A stretch of DNA of 14,312 bases, from assembly GCA_016934225.1 (NCBI GenBank), contig JAFGTH010000153.1, positions 1 to 14,312 of the forward strand. The letters are read 5' to 3'. Positions 1 through 7,287 of the stretch are shown in pieces; positions within the stretch are counted from its first letter, which is position 1; every line of letters begins with the position of its first letter. The DNA is from Lentisphaerota bacterium (GTDB lineage: Bacteria; Verrucomicrobiota; Kiritimatiellia; UBA8416; JAFGTH01). A program made the translations under genes and the position numbers. The notes under the pieces are model-generated. The model was given only the letters and a program-made list of their open reading frames with translations, made no database searches and was not told where the DNA came from.

Positions 1-795
1 GGAACTGTCGTTGAGAGTTGGTATGATGAGGACTACTATTTCGAACCACACTCCGGAATCGGCCAGCAGTTTGAGAGTGTCCAATACTGGTTGGAGTCGG
101 CCATGACAGACCCGCCCGTAGAATTGCTGTGAGAATGCCTTCAGATCAATTTTGACGGCCGTCATGAGCGAACAGAGTTCTTTCATTGGTTTGGCGTTTA
201 TGAATCCGTTGCTGACCATGACGTTGCCTATACTTGCGGCTTTTGCCGCTTTTGCGCAGTCAACCATATATTCAAAAAAGACAGTGGGTTCATTGTATGT
301 ATAGGCGATTGTGCGAGATTTATTTGCCATGGCCATTTGTACTATAGCTTCCGGGGTTTGGAATTGAACGCGGACGGATTCCGGCTTGGACTGTGATATA
401 TCCCAATTCTGGCAGAATGAACATTGCATGTTACATCCTACTGTTGCAATCGAAAGCGCCTTGCTTCGCGGATACACATGAAAAAAAGGTTTCTTTTCTA
501 TCGGATCGTTGTTGATTGCGCAAGGCTGTCCATAAACAAGTGTGTAATAACGGCCGTTCCTGTTCTCTCGCACGTTGCAATTACCGCGTTCGCCATTTTT
601 AACGATGCATTGCCAGGGGCAGAGTGTGCACTGAATGTCGTTATTGCCGAGTTGTTCATAGTAGGCGGCTTCACGAAGTTCTGGCGCAGACGGTAGTTGA
701 GCGAGCGCATTTCCAGTAGAGAGCCCCGCAGCGGCCATTCCGGCTGCGCGGATAAAATCACGTCGTGATACCGGCACATTGATGTGATTCATCAT
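1..795 (-). CDS. amrS: AmmeMemoRadiSam-type radical SAM protein with Tat signal (partial, C-terminus off left edge)
   Basis: I translated this frame by hand: 265 codons without a stop, running off the left edge, so the C-terminus is missing. The start is ATG-ATG at 795/792, with no strong Shine-Dalgarno. Residues 10-15 read SRRDFI followed by an Ala/Gly-rich stretch, a twin-arginine signal. An N-terminal cysteine cluster follows (C56, C59, C63, C73; CTLCPWQC), then DPIEKKP at 97-103. The radical SAM CxxxCxxC motif is GCNMQCSFCQNWD, with C121, C125 and C128 binding the 4Fe-4S cluster. Later motifs include AYTYNEPT and VKIDLKAF. This order is typical of the AmmeMemoRadiSam radical SAM protein, related to pyruvate formate-lyase activases, which usually occurs with AmmeMemo partners. 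Those partners are not visible here. The reaction is unknown. The gene is divergent from the glycosyltransferase. Confidence 0.9.
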   Translation of the reverse strand, partial: MMNHINVPVSRRDFIRAAGMAAAGLSTGNALAQLPSAPELREAAYYEQLGNNDIQCTLCPWQCIVKNGERGNCNVRENRNGRYYTLVYGQPCAINNDPIEKKPFFHVYPRSKALSIATVGCNMQCSFCQNWDISQSKPESVRVQFQTPEAIVQMAMANKSRTIAYTYNEPTVFFEYMVDCAKAAKAASIGNVMVSNGFINAKPMKELCSLMTAVKIDLKAFSQQFYGRVCHGRLQPVLDTLKLLADSGVWFEIVVLIIPTLNDSS

Positions 796-874
796 ATTGT
801 GAACATAACACACCTGATATTGCTATGCTACATTGAAGTGTGCAGAATATTATTGGAAAGGAAGCGGCAAGAGC

Positions 875-903
875 TTGAAAATATCTTCCACAGCGGATAT
901 TGT
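875..903 (+). promoter_or_regulatory. Possible sigma70-type promoter for the glycosyltransferase pair
   Basis: TTGAAA at 875-880 and TATTGT at 898-903 are separated by exactly 17 bases. They match the -35 and -10 consensus at 5 of 6 and 4 of 6 positions. Transcription would begin near 910, giving a short leader before the ATG at 927. The site lies in the 131-base divergent gap. This is a consensus match only. Confidence 0.35.
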
Positions 904-926
904 TTGTTTTCTGTCGAAGCGCGATT

Positions 927-1625
927 ATGAGCACGAACCATAATTATTGTGTTGTTCTGCCGGCATACAATGAACAGGCCGGGATAGGGTGTACGGTGTC
1001 CGGAATACGTCGGCATTGTAAAAATGTTGTTGTAGTTGATGACGGTTCGTCGGATGCGACGGCGAGTGAGGCGGAGAAATCGGGCGCGTTTGTCTTGCGC
1101 CATGAAACAAACAAAGGCAAAGGCGCTGCCTTGAATACCGGTTTCAAACATGCGTTGGACCGGAACTACGAATTTGTAATTACAATGGATTCGGACGGAC
1201 AACATGATCCTGATGATTTAGCCGGTTTCATCGAAGAATATGACCGATCCGGAACGCCTGTGTTGATTGGGAATAGAATGGGGCAAAATGACGGTATGCC
1301 TTTTGTGAGAAAAATGACTAATCTTTTCATGAGCAGTTTGTTGAGTCGCAAGATGAAGCAAGCGGTGCCCGACACTCAATCGGGCTATCGGCTTTACCGG
1401 AAGGATGTTCTGCCGATTGCAATGTGCGAATCTAGCGGTTTTGCCGCCGAATCGGAAGTATTATTGAACATAGCCGCGCAGGGCATTCGCATAGGGTCGG
1501 TTCCCATTAAAGTGATCTATGGGAATGAGCAGAGCAAAATACGGACGGGTCGTGATACGGTCCGTTTTTTTTCAATGTTATGGCGTTACGGCAATCTTGA
1601 AGATCATAAAAGGCAGGGAAACTAA
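927..1625 (+). CDS. Family 2 glycosyltransferase (dolichol/polyprenyl-phosphate sugar transferase type)
   Basis: This is a 232-residue cytoplasmic GT-A glycosyltransferase. Visible motifs are VVLPAYNE at residues 9-16, VVVVDDGSSD at 34-43 (nucleotide-sugar binding aspartates), NKGKGAALNTGF at 62-73 and MDSDGQHDPDD from 87, holding the DXD-like metal site. DTQSGYRLY further on is typical of the DPM1/polyprenyl-phosphate mannosyl- or glucosyltransferase subgroup. No C-terminal membrane helices are present, so it is the short soluble form. I chose ATG 927 because the family motif begins close behind it and GAAG lies 7 bases upstream. An in-frame TTG at 900 has no ribosome site. Its stop overlaps the start of the next gene by one base (TAATG), so the two are probably translated together. 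Donor and acceptor cannot be told from sequence. Confidence 0.9.
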   Translation: MSTNHNYCVVLPAYNEQAGIGCTVSGIRRHCKNVVVVDDGSSDATASEAEKSGAFVLRHETNKGKGAALNTGFKHALDRNYEFVITMDSDGQHDPDDLAGFIEEYDRSGTPVLIGNRMGQNDGMPFVRKMTNLFMSSLLSRKMKQAVPDTQSGYRLYRKDVLPIAMCESSGFAAESEVLLNIAAQGIRIGSVPIKVIYGNEQSKIRTGRDTVRFFSMLWRYGNLEDHKRQGN

Positions 1626-2134
1626 TGTTGCCGGACTTGTTTATTCTGATTGCCGTTACTTTGATTCCAGCGCTTGAGCTTAGAGCCTCGATCCCGTGGG
1701 GTTTCTTTGCCATGACAGATATTCCATGGCCGTTAGTCGTATTGGTATGCGTATCGGCAAACATCGTGTTGGGCTGGGTGGTTTTTGCGGTGCTAGGGCC
1801 GATATTTACATTTGTAAGGCGTTGGAATTGGTTTGATCGGAAGATCTGGCCGATTCTGGAGAAGACCAGGCACCGTATACATCCGTGGGTTGAGAAGTAT
1901 GGTGAGATGGGTGTTGCTCTGTTTATAGGCGTTCCATTGCCTGGCTCAGGCGTCTATACGGGCGCATTTGGCGCTTATTTATTGGGTCTGGACAGAAAGA
2001 AATTCGGCATTGCCAATATCATTGGTGTGTTAATTGCCGGCGCGGCTGTGACGATATTGTGTCTGCTTATCTTGAAAGGCATGGTAGGGGATGAAAGTTG
2101 GTTGGCACGACTGTTTTTGAAAATTCGTTCCTAA
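1625..2134 (+). CDS. Small multidrug export-type membrane protein (PF06695/COG2426)
   Basis: This is a 169-residue integral membrane protein. Hydrophobic segments lie at about residues 3-20, 33-58, 98-118 and 130-158. Features typical of the PF06695 (Sm_multidrug_ex, COG2426) family are IPALELRASIPWG near the N-terminus, WFDRKIWPILEKTR in the middle and a Gly/Pro-rich VPLPGSGVYTGAFGAYLLG motif. The substrate of this family is not firmly known, and the 'multidrug' name rests on old annotation, so a drug-efflux role should not be assumed. The start codon shares its A with the upstream TAA. AGGGA at 1615-1619, five bases upstream, is a good ribosome site inside the glycosyltransferase gene. The pairing suggests a shared envelope or lipid-linked sugar role, which is inference. 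Confidence 0.85.
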   Translation: MLPDLFILIAVTLIPALELRASIPWGFFAMTDIPWPLVVLVCVSANIVLGWVVFAVLGPIFTFVRRWNWFDRKIWPILEKTRHRIHPWVEKYGEMGVALFIGVPLPGSGVYTGAFGAYLLGLDRKKFGIANIIGVLIAGAAVTILCLLILKGMVGDESWLARLFLKIRS

Positions 2135-2220
2135 CAACAGCGATAGTGAATCAGTAAAATCGGATAATCCAAAAGAAAAACCGCGCCGGATTACCGATAG
2201 TATTCAAAGTCTCTTGTTAG
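2131..2220. repeat. Long imperfect inverted repeat (about 90 bases)
   Basis: The segment begins at the stop codon of the membrane protein gene. CTAACAA at 2131-2137 pairs with TTGTTAG at 2214-2220. Further in, TGAAT (2147-2151) pairs with ATTCA (2202-2206). Nearest the loop, TCGGATAATCC (2160-2170) pairs with GGATTACCGA (2188-2197) with one bulged base, around a loop of about 17 bases. No T-run follows, so a simple intrinsic terminator is not well supported. It could be an RNA hairpin at the 3' end of the transcript or a remnant of a small non-coding element. Confidence 0.55.
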
Positions 2221-2221
2221 C

Positions 2222-2282
2222 GCCTTAATCTGTTGCGTCTGCGATAATAAACAAGAAGATTCTTGAGGCGGCAGATTAGGGC
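2222..2282. repeat. Second imperfect inverted repeat with internal small hairpin
   Basis: GCCTTAATCTG at 2222-2232 and CAGATTAGGGC at 2272-2282 are inverted copies that match at 10 of 11 positions. Inside lies CAAGAA-GA-TTCTTG (2252-2265), a perfect 6-base dyad. The segment directly follows the 2131-2220 inverted repeat, separated by one base. I see no coding signal here. Confidence 0.5.
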
Positions 2283-2292
2283 AGTGCAGGTG

Positions 2293-2329
2293 ACAGGTTG
2301 CTTGCCTGTGCCGGGCATGGCAGACAGGC
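2293..2329. repeat. GC-rich dyads with mutually exclusive pairings
   Basis: ACAGG (2293-2297), CCTGT (2305-2309) and ACAGG (2324-2328) occur in a row. The middle arm can therefore pair with the first (7-base loop) or, in a stronger GCCTGTGCC/GGC-AG-ACAGGC stem (2304-2312 with 2319-2329), with the third. Alternating arms of this kind are seen in REP-type elements and in attenuators. Nothing here shows which applies, and no leader peptide is evident. Confidence 0.4.
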
Positions 2330-2339
2330 GGATAAGGCC

Positions 2340-2522
2340 ATGATCACGCAAAGGATTTCAGCATCGAGGCGCGCAGCATGTATTATGCGGCCGAGGATAT
2401 CAAGTATGTGTCCGGTGACGTTACCCTACAACGTCGTGAAAGAGCCATCAAGATATCCAAAGGAATAGCCCCGTTGATTTCACGCTGTGGAAGGGTCGTG
2501 ACAACTGTGCATTGTTACAGTT
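2340..2522 (+). pseudogene. Possible decayed, frameshifted coding remnant
   Basis: One frame gives MYYAAEDIKYVSGDVTLQ from 2378. Another gives TLPYNVVKEPSRYPKE, ending in a TAG near 2468. A one-base shift then gives VDFTLWKGRDNCALLQ up to about 2522. The peptides look protein-like, and PYNVVKEP and VDFTLW resemble stretches I associate with surface or glycan-handling proteins of polysaccharide degraders. No single frame holds all of them, and the segment stops where the opposite-strand sulfatase ends. It may be a remnant of a gene once in the sulfatase neighbourhood. I do not recognise the family, and chance is a real alternative. Confidence 0.25.
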
Positions 2523-3920
2523 CTATTCTTCCAGACCCAGGCCTTTTCGAAAAACCACATACATGCTCTTTTTCCATTCGCGGATGCGAGCCCATTCCTC
2601 CTTGGTAGCAACGACAGGATCGAATTTGCTTGGGTCAATATCAATATAGAGTCGAGCAAATTCCTTCTCGTCGCAATTTGGATTAGGTTTATTGTATTGG
2701 ACGTTGTTTGCGTTACGCCATTTAGTCAATGCGGTTAGCATTGAAGCGACGCGATCGGGATATTGATGTGCAACATCTTGCTTCTGTCCGATATCCAGGG
2801 CCAAATCATAGAGTTCCACTTTGTCCTCATCGTATCGTTCCACCAATAGCCAATTACCGTCGCGCATGGCGCCGCTAGGACGTCCGCCCTGATTTGTGTA
2901 GTGAGGGAAATGCCAATAAAGCGGCCTTTCAGGAAACAAACCGCCTGTCAGGCCATCGGCGAAACTGACCCCGTCCAAGCCTGAGGGCGTGGGCGTTCCT
3001 GCAAGTTGCAGAAGTGTGGGAATCCAGTCAATATTGTTCACGCAGGCATCAACAACACGCCCTTTAGGCACATGTCCTGGCCAGCGAACGATCAAAGGCA
3101 CACGTTGTCCTCCTTCGTAAGTGTATCCCTTTCCTGCGCGGTAGGGTGTGTTATGCGTGATCTTGTCATGCAGCGCCTCCGGCACATGAAGCCCACCGTT
3201 ATCCGAGGTAAAAACAACGATAGTATTTTCCGCAAGTTGTAACTCCTCAAGTTTGGACATCAAGATTCCGATCGTATTATCCAGGGTTTCTATTAGAGCC
3301 GCATAGACCGGCTCGAAAGCGTTTGTGTTTTTATCAATCAGCCGCTGTTTTGCCGTGTAGGGAATATGCGGAGTGTAGTGTCCGAGATAAGCCACAAACG
3401 GGCGATTTTTATTCATCTCAATGAATTTTATGGTTTCCTGTGTCAGTTCATATTCGGCTTTTCCACCCTCAGTTTCCGAAGGCGTTGTATTTCTGCCCTC
3501 GACGTTACCTGGATAGTAAACATGGTCAAACCCGTGTTCTGCAGGCCCAGGGTTTGTGCCGATATGCCACTTGCCTATGAATCCGGTAACATAACCCGCT
3601 TCCTTAAAGTAGTGAGGGAAAGTTTTAACGCTGAGAGGCACGTGCATTGTGATTTCCGGGTGCAGGACGCGTTGCGCCATCGTATTTGGTCGGCCGGGAA
3701 GATATGTTGTAAGATGCAATCGCGCCGGATTGAGTCCGGTCAGCAAGCCTGCCCGTGATGCAGAGCATATCGCCTGGGAGGCATAGGCCGAGGTGAAGCG
3801 CATGCCTTGAGCAGCAAGCGTGTCAAGGTTGGGGGTATTGTGGTCTGTGCGACCGTAGCAACACAGGTCATTGATGCCAAGATCGTCGCAGATCACGAAA
3901 ATAATATTGGGTTTTGACAT
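2523..3920 (-). CDS. Formylglycine-type sulfatase (arylsulfatase/GalNAc-6-sulfatase-like)
   Basis: This is a 465-residue alkaline-phosphatase-fold sulfatase that hydrolyses sulfate esters. Metal-binding CDDLG lies at residues 11-15. The maturation motif CSASR at 52-56 puts the formylglycine precursor at Cys52, with Ala replacing the usual Pro, which anaerobic maturases of the anSME type also accept. Downstream are GKWHIG, TSDNGG and a Lys in GKGYTYEGGQRVP, so the active-site set appears complete. I chose ATG 3920 because the family fold starts at KPNIIFV just after it. A TTG at 3953 would add 11 basic residues and lacks a ribosome site. Neither start gives an N-terminal signal peptide, so the enzyme seems cytoplasmic unless exported another way. 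It is divergent from the secreted glycosidase, suggesting a joint role on a sulfated glycan. The substrate is unknown, and the maturase is not in this window. Confidence 0.92.
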   Translation of the reverse strand: MSKPNIIFVICDDLGINDLCCYGRTDHNTPNLDTLAAQGMRFTSAYASQAICSASRAGLLTGLNPARLHLTTYLPGRPNTMAQRVLHPEITMHVPLSVKTFPHYFKEAGYVTGFIGKWHIGTNPGPAEHGFDHVYYPGNVEGRNTTPSETEGGKAEYELTQETIKFIEMNKNRPFVAYLGHYTPHIPYTAKQRLIDKNTNAFEPVYAALIETLDNTIGILMSKLEELQLAENTIVVFTSDNGGLHVPEALHDKITHNTPYRAGKGYTYEGGQRVPLIVRWPGHVPKGRVVDACVNNIDWIPTLLQLAGTPTPSGLDGVSFADGLTGGLFPERPLYWHFPHYTNQGGRPSGAMRDGNWLLVERYDEDKVELYDLALDIGQKQDVAHQYPDRVASMLTALTKWRNANNVQYNKPNPNCDEKEFARLYIDIDPSKFDPVVATKEEWARIREWKKSMYVVFRKGLGLEE

Positions 3921-4062
3921 CTCGCGTCTCGCTTTCGTTTTAACAGTTTTCAATAAATCAGGAGCTTAACCATTGAATCAAGTTCTGCAAGACGCAAATA
4001 TTAAATACAAACGATTTTACGGTGAACTAGATGCGACAGTAAAAAACAATAATAATTTGCAT

Positions 4063-4100
4063 TATAATTCAGAAGAAGTTAAATTGAGGAAAAGAAGGGA
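4063..4100 (+). promoter_or_regulatory. Candidate -10 box and ribosome binding site of the glycosidase gene
   Basis: TATAAT at 4063-4068 is a perfect -10 hexamer in an A/T-rich stretch of the 188-base divergent region. No good -35 lies 16-18 bases upstream; the closest, GCGACA at 4033-4038, is 24 bases away. GAAGGGA at 4094-4100 lies 8 bases before the ATG at 4109 and fixes that start over the in-frame ATG at 4127. I found no clear operator palindrome between the two divergent genes. Confidence 0.4.
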
Positions 4101-4108
4101 AGATCATT

Positions 4109-7100
4109 ATGTATTTTAGAAAACTTATGAGAAAAATTGCGGTTTATGATCTGATTTTATGTTGCAGCGTGTCAGTTGCGATGGGGGTTGAGATCAACAA
4201 CGGGGAGTTGTCCGTTAACATCGAGGATAAAAATGGGTTTGTAACCCTGCTTGACGGCGAGCGTGTGCTTATGGAAAAGGGCCGATGCGGAGCCCAAAAC
4301 GTTGAGTTAGCTGTTACAGTCGGCGCGCCGCGCAAGGAAAACGGAGCGGAAATTATTGAAATCAGGCGTTCCGGACAGGGTGTAAAAATAACAGAAGAAA
4401 TACGCTTGCGCGAAAAAGATTGTCTTTTTATTTATCGCATGGAAGTCGGCGACAATTTTTTGAAGGCTTGGAAAGAAGAACAAAACAAAGGAGACAAAAA
4501 AAACAAAGCCACACCTTTGACCGTGGGCACCGGTTTCTTGGCGAAAAATCTTCTCAAAGACGCCGATAGAAATACGGCACTTGGCATGGGGAGGTCGTGC
4601 AACTCCTGCTTGATAGAACGTGCCGGTAAAATCGAAGAGATTCAGGTCGGCGCTTATAACGGATTGAACGGTTCCATGTTCTCAATCGTGTATCCCGGAT
4701 CGAGAATCGGGTTTCAGAGCCGGTTTGAAAAACCCGGCGTCCAATACGGCGTTATCCGATACATTGCCGATTCTCCGAGAAAATTTCCGGAGGACAACAA
4801 ATCTTTCGCGCTGTCCGCGCCGAACGGAAATATCGGAGCATGTCTGCAGGAACTTGGCGATAATCCTTATACGCTGAATTGCGTGTGCAAGGATGCCTAC
4901 GTCATGGGGCTTAAACCTGTTGACATTGACATTGTTTGCATCTCAAAAGATCAAAACGCCAGGGACGTTAACCTTGAATATGAAATTATTGACAACGCTT
5001 TCAATACGGTCAAAGAAGGGAAACTGACCGTCAAGGTTAAGGAAGGCGCGCCGGAACAAAAAGCCGTTTTGACCTATACCCCTGAAAAATACGGAAATTT
5101 CTGGGTTTGGCTTAAATACGGGGATAAGGAAAAGCCCGAAAGACAGACCCGTGAACTGGCATTTGCTTGCTTTCCCGAGATTGACGATGCCCCGAAAGAC
5201 GCGGACCAGTCCATTATGGGTTTCCATATGAACGGGCATCCCTATCACCTGCAATGTTACAGAAACATCGGGTTTCGTTGGAGCCGCACACATTGCGGTT
5301 ACGGCGATTTTGGGTGGGACTGGAACCAGAAGTGGGACGACGAAAAGAAGGTGTTTTATCCGCCCTGGACCGAATGGCCGACCGCGCCTTACGAGGAAAT
5401 GGCGGCGTTGGGAATAAAGTGCATGGGCGATTTCTGGGATCACGGTTTTGTGGGGCCTGACATGCGAAACGTCTGGATCACGCAATTTGACAAATATCTC
5501 GACATGTGGCTCAAGGAATATGTCATTCCCGTTGCGACTCGGCTCAAGGGGCATGTTTCCACCTGGGAAATAGACAATGAGCCTTATTACGGTTATTTGC
5601 ACCGGCCGGACGATTACGCAAAACTGCAAATTGCAAGTTTTAAGGCCTTGAAAAAAATAAATCCCGACTGCCGGGTTATGGGAATCTGCGGACCACCCGG
5701 CGGAATGAGTTACAAATGGGTGGAGGAAGTTTTTAAGGCCGGCGCCTATCCTTACATGGACGGCATGACCGTGCATTTCTATCCGTGGGGCAATCGCGTG
5801 GAGGGTTCCGCCAAGAAAATCTACGAATGGGCTGAAGAATTGAACGATTTGTGCAAGAAATACGGTAAAGCGATACCCGTATGGGACAGTGAAACCAAGT
5901 TCGGCTCAACCGCTCTTTACACTGACGCAAGAAATGTCTTCAAATCAAGGAAAACGGAGCTTGAATCGGTGGAGGACTTGAAAGAGTTTTTTGCGAACAA
6001 CGCCAAGCGCGCCGGAATTTGCGCACAGCATTGCGTTGTCCGCCAGGCGTGGAACATGAAATTTTTCTGGTTCCAGTCGCTTGGCATGATTGCTTTGGAC
6101 GGAACACCGCATCCGACTGCCAACGCGTTTGCCGGATTCTCGCGCATTCTCGACGGCGCGGAGTTTATCGAACAAATAGATATCAACGATGATATTGAAA
6201 TTTACGCCTTTAAACGAAACGGACGGCATGTCGCCGCAATTTGGGGCACGTATTTGATAGACGGGGATTATGCCAAAGTGAAATTGCCTTTGAAGAAAAA
6301 GGATTTGGAGGCTTTTGACAAGTTTGGCAATTCGATTCCATTAAACTTTTTTGGCGATGTTCGGTTGCGATTGGATATTGAACCCATATATATTCGCGAA
6401 GTTCGAACAGGCGAAGACTATCTGCTGGCGGCGTTAAAAGAGTCGAAGCTGGCGCTGAATAAAACCGAAAAATCAGAGATGATAACAAAGGGTCCCAGGC
6501 TTACCGAGGCAAAGGGCGAATACTGGACCGGGTTTTCTCCAATAGATATTTCATCGTTCTGCAACCGCGGGTTCAAAGACGATTATCCGCGCGACGGCAA
6601 GGGCGGCTGGACGGATGAGGGTATAAACGACATGCGTTACCTTCCTCCGGGAGAATGGGTGTTTAACAAGATTCCGTTCAAAATCATAAATCCGACGGAA
6701 AACGGCGACAAGTCCTGCGTTATTCTTTACGGCCACGAAGGGCCTGACTTCCCGAAGGCCGTGAAGGGAATAAAAGTGGACGAACGATTCGACAGGATAC
6801 ATGTTCTGCACACAGCCGCTTACGTGCGTACGCGCAACCAAAGGCCGCTTTATACCATGGTCGTCAATTTCAAAGACGGCTCGAAAGCCGAGTTCAAGGC
6901 GATGCCGAAAGAACACATCACGGATTGGTATTTCCCTAATGCTCAGCTTTCGAAAGGCAAGGTGGCCTGGGCCGGGCCGAACGAGATCAAATACGCGGTC
7001 GCGGTTTTTCAAACAGAGTATGTTATAGAGAAACATGACGCAGGCGGCACTTATATAACATCCATAGACTTGCTGGCAAGCGAACCGCACGATATAGAGA

Positions 7101-7150
7101 ATCAGGGGATTCCGGTTGTCATTGCGATTACCGGCGGACACGCAAATTAA
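4109..7150 (+). CDS. Large secreted clan GH-A-like glycoside hydrolase, family uncertain
   Basis: This is a 1013-residue protein. Residues 1-26 form a signal peptide, with a basic start, a hydrophobic stretch LILCCSVSVA broken slightly by D14, and probable cleavage near VAMG. About 27-350 looks like beta-sandwich domains. About 365-690 looks like a TIM barrel, opening with GFHMNGHP. STWEIDNEPYY carries the likely acid/base Glu491 after Asn490, and IPVWDSETKFG carries the likely nucleophile Glu595. An Asn-Glu pair about 100 residues before a second Glu is the clan GH-A pattern seen in GH39, GH5 and relatives. From about 800 to the end is another beta-rich, possibly carbohydrate-binding domain (PFKIINP, SCVILYG). 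I cannot assign the family. It is divergent from a sulfatase, which suggests a sulfated or marine/host-type polysaccharide. Exported to periplasm or outside. Confidence 0.75.
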   Translation: MYFRKLMRKIAVYDLILCCSVSVAMGVEINNGELSVNIEDKNGFVTLLDGERVLMEKGRCGAQNVELAVTVGAPRKENGAEIIEIRRSGQGVKITEEIRLREKDCLFIYRMEVGDNFLKAWKEEQNKGDKKNKATPLTVGTGFLAKNLLKDADRNTALGMGRSCNSCLIERAGKIEEIQVGAYNGLNGSMFSIVYPGSRIGFQSRFEKPGVQYGVIRYIADSPRKFPEDNKSFALSAPNGNIGACLQELGDNPYTLNCVCKDAYVMGLKPVDIDIVCISKDQNARDVNLEYEIIDNAFNTVKEGKLTVKVKEGAPEQKAVLTYTPEKYGNFWVWLKYGDKEKPERQTRELAFACFPEIDDAPKDADQSIMGFHMNGHPYHLQCYRNIGFRWSRTHCGYGDFGWDWNQKWDDEKKVFYPPWTEWPTAPYEEMAALGIKCMGDFWDHGFVGPDMRNVWITQFDKYLDMWLKEYVIPVATRLKGHVSTWEIDNEPYYGYLHRPDDYAKLQIASFKALKKINPDCRVMGICGPPGGMSYKWVEEVFKAGAYPYMDGMTVHFYPWGNRVEGSAKKIYEWAEELNDLCKKYGKAIPVWDSETKFGSTALYTDARNVFKSRKTELESVEDLKEFFANNAKRAGICAQHCVVRQAWNMKFFWFQSLGMIALDGTPHPTANAFAGFSRILDGAEFIEQIDINDDIEIYAFKRNGRHVAAIWGTYLIDGDYAKVKLPLKKKDLEAFDKFGNSIPLNFFGDVRLRLDIEPIYIREVRTGEDYLLAALKESKLALNKTEKSEMITKGPRLTEAKGEYWTGFSPIDISSFCNRGFKDDYPRDGKGGWTDEGINDMRYLPPGEWVFNKIPFKIINPTENGDKSCVILYGHEGPDFPKAVKGIKVDERFDRIHVLHTAAYVRTRNQRPLYTMVVNFKDGSKAEFKAMPKEHITDWYFPNAQLSKGKVAWAGPNEIKYAVAVFQTEYVIEKHDAGGTYITSIDLLASEPHDIENQGIPVVIAITGGHAN

Positions 7151-7285
7151 GCTTTGTATTTTGAGGCCGACAGGGGATCTCTTGATTCGGCTGGAAAAGC
7201 TTGGTTGGGCAGGTTTAATGGAGGAACGGCTACGGTAAAGAAGGACTTGACAATGCAAGCTTCAGCTTTGGCGGCCGTACCCTAA
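7151..7285 (+). other. In-frame 44-codon open extension after the glycosidase stop
   Basis: Reading past the TAA at 7148-7150 in the same frame gives 44 sense codons up to the TAA at 7283-7285. The peptide includes ALYFEADRG, AWLGRFNGGTATVKKD and ends in ASALAAVP. It has no start or ribosome site of its own. It could be a former C-terminus cut off by a nonsense change, rare readthrough, or chance. The stretch also holds AAGCTTG (7197-7203) and CAAGCTT (7256-7262) as inverted copies, and GCCGA/TCGGC (7166-7170 with 7187-7191). None is followed by a T-run, so no convincing terminator is seen between these convergent genes. Confidence 0.35.
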
Positions 7286-7287
7286 AG

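Noticed and set aside
4943..5776. 277-residue open frame on the minus strand
   Set aside because: It lies wholly inside the glycosidase gene, opposite its catalytic region, with no ribosome site and no recognisable motif. It is a shadow of a strongly coding frame.
6551..7258. 235-residue open frame on the minus strand
   Set aside because: It is opposite the glycosidase C-terminal domain, whose plus-strand frame has clear protein character. No family motifs are seen.
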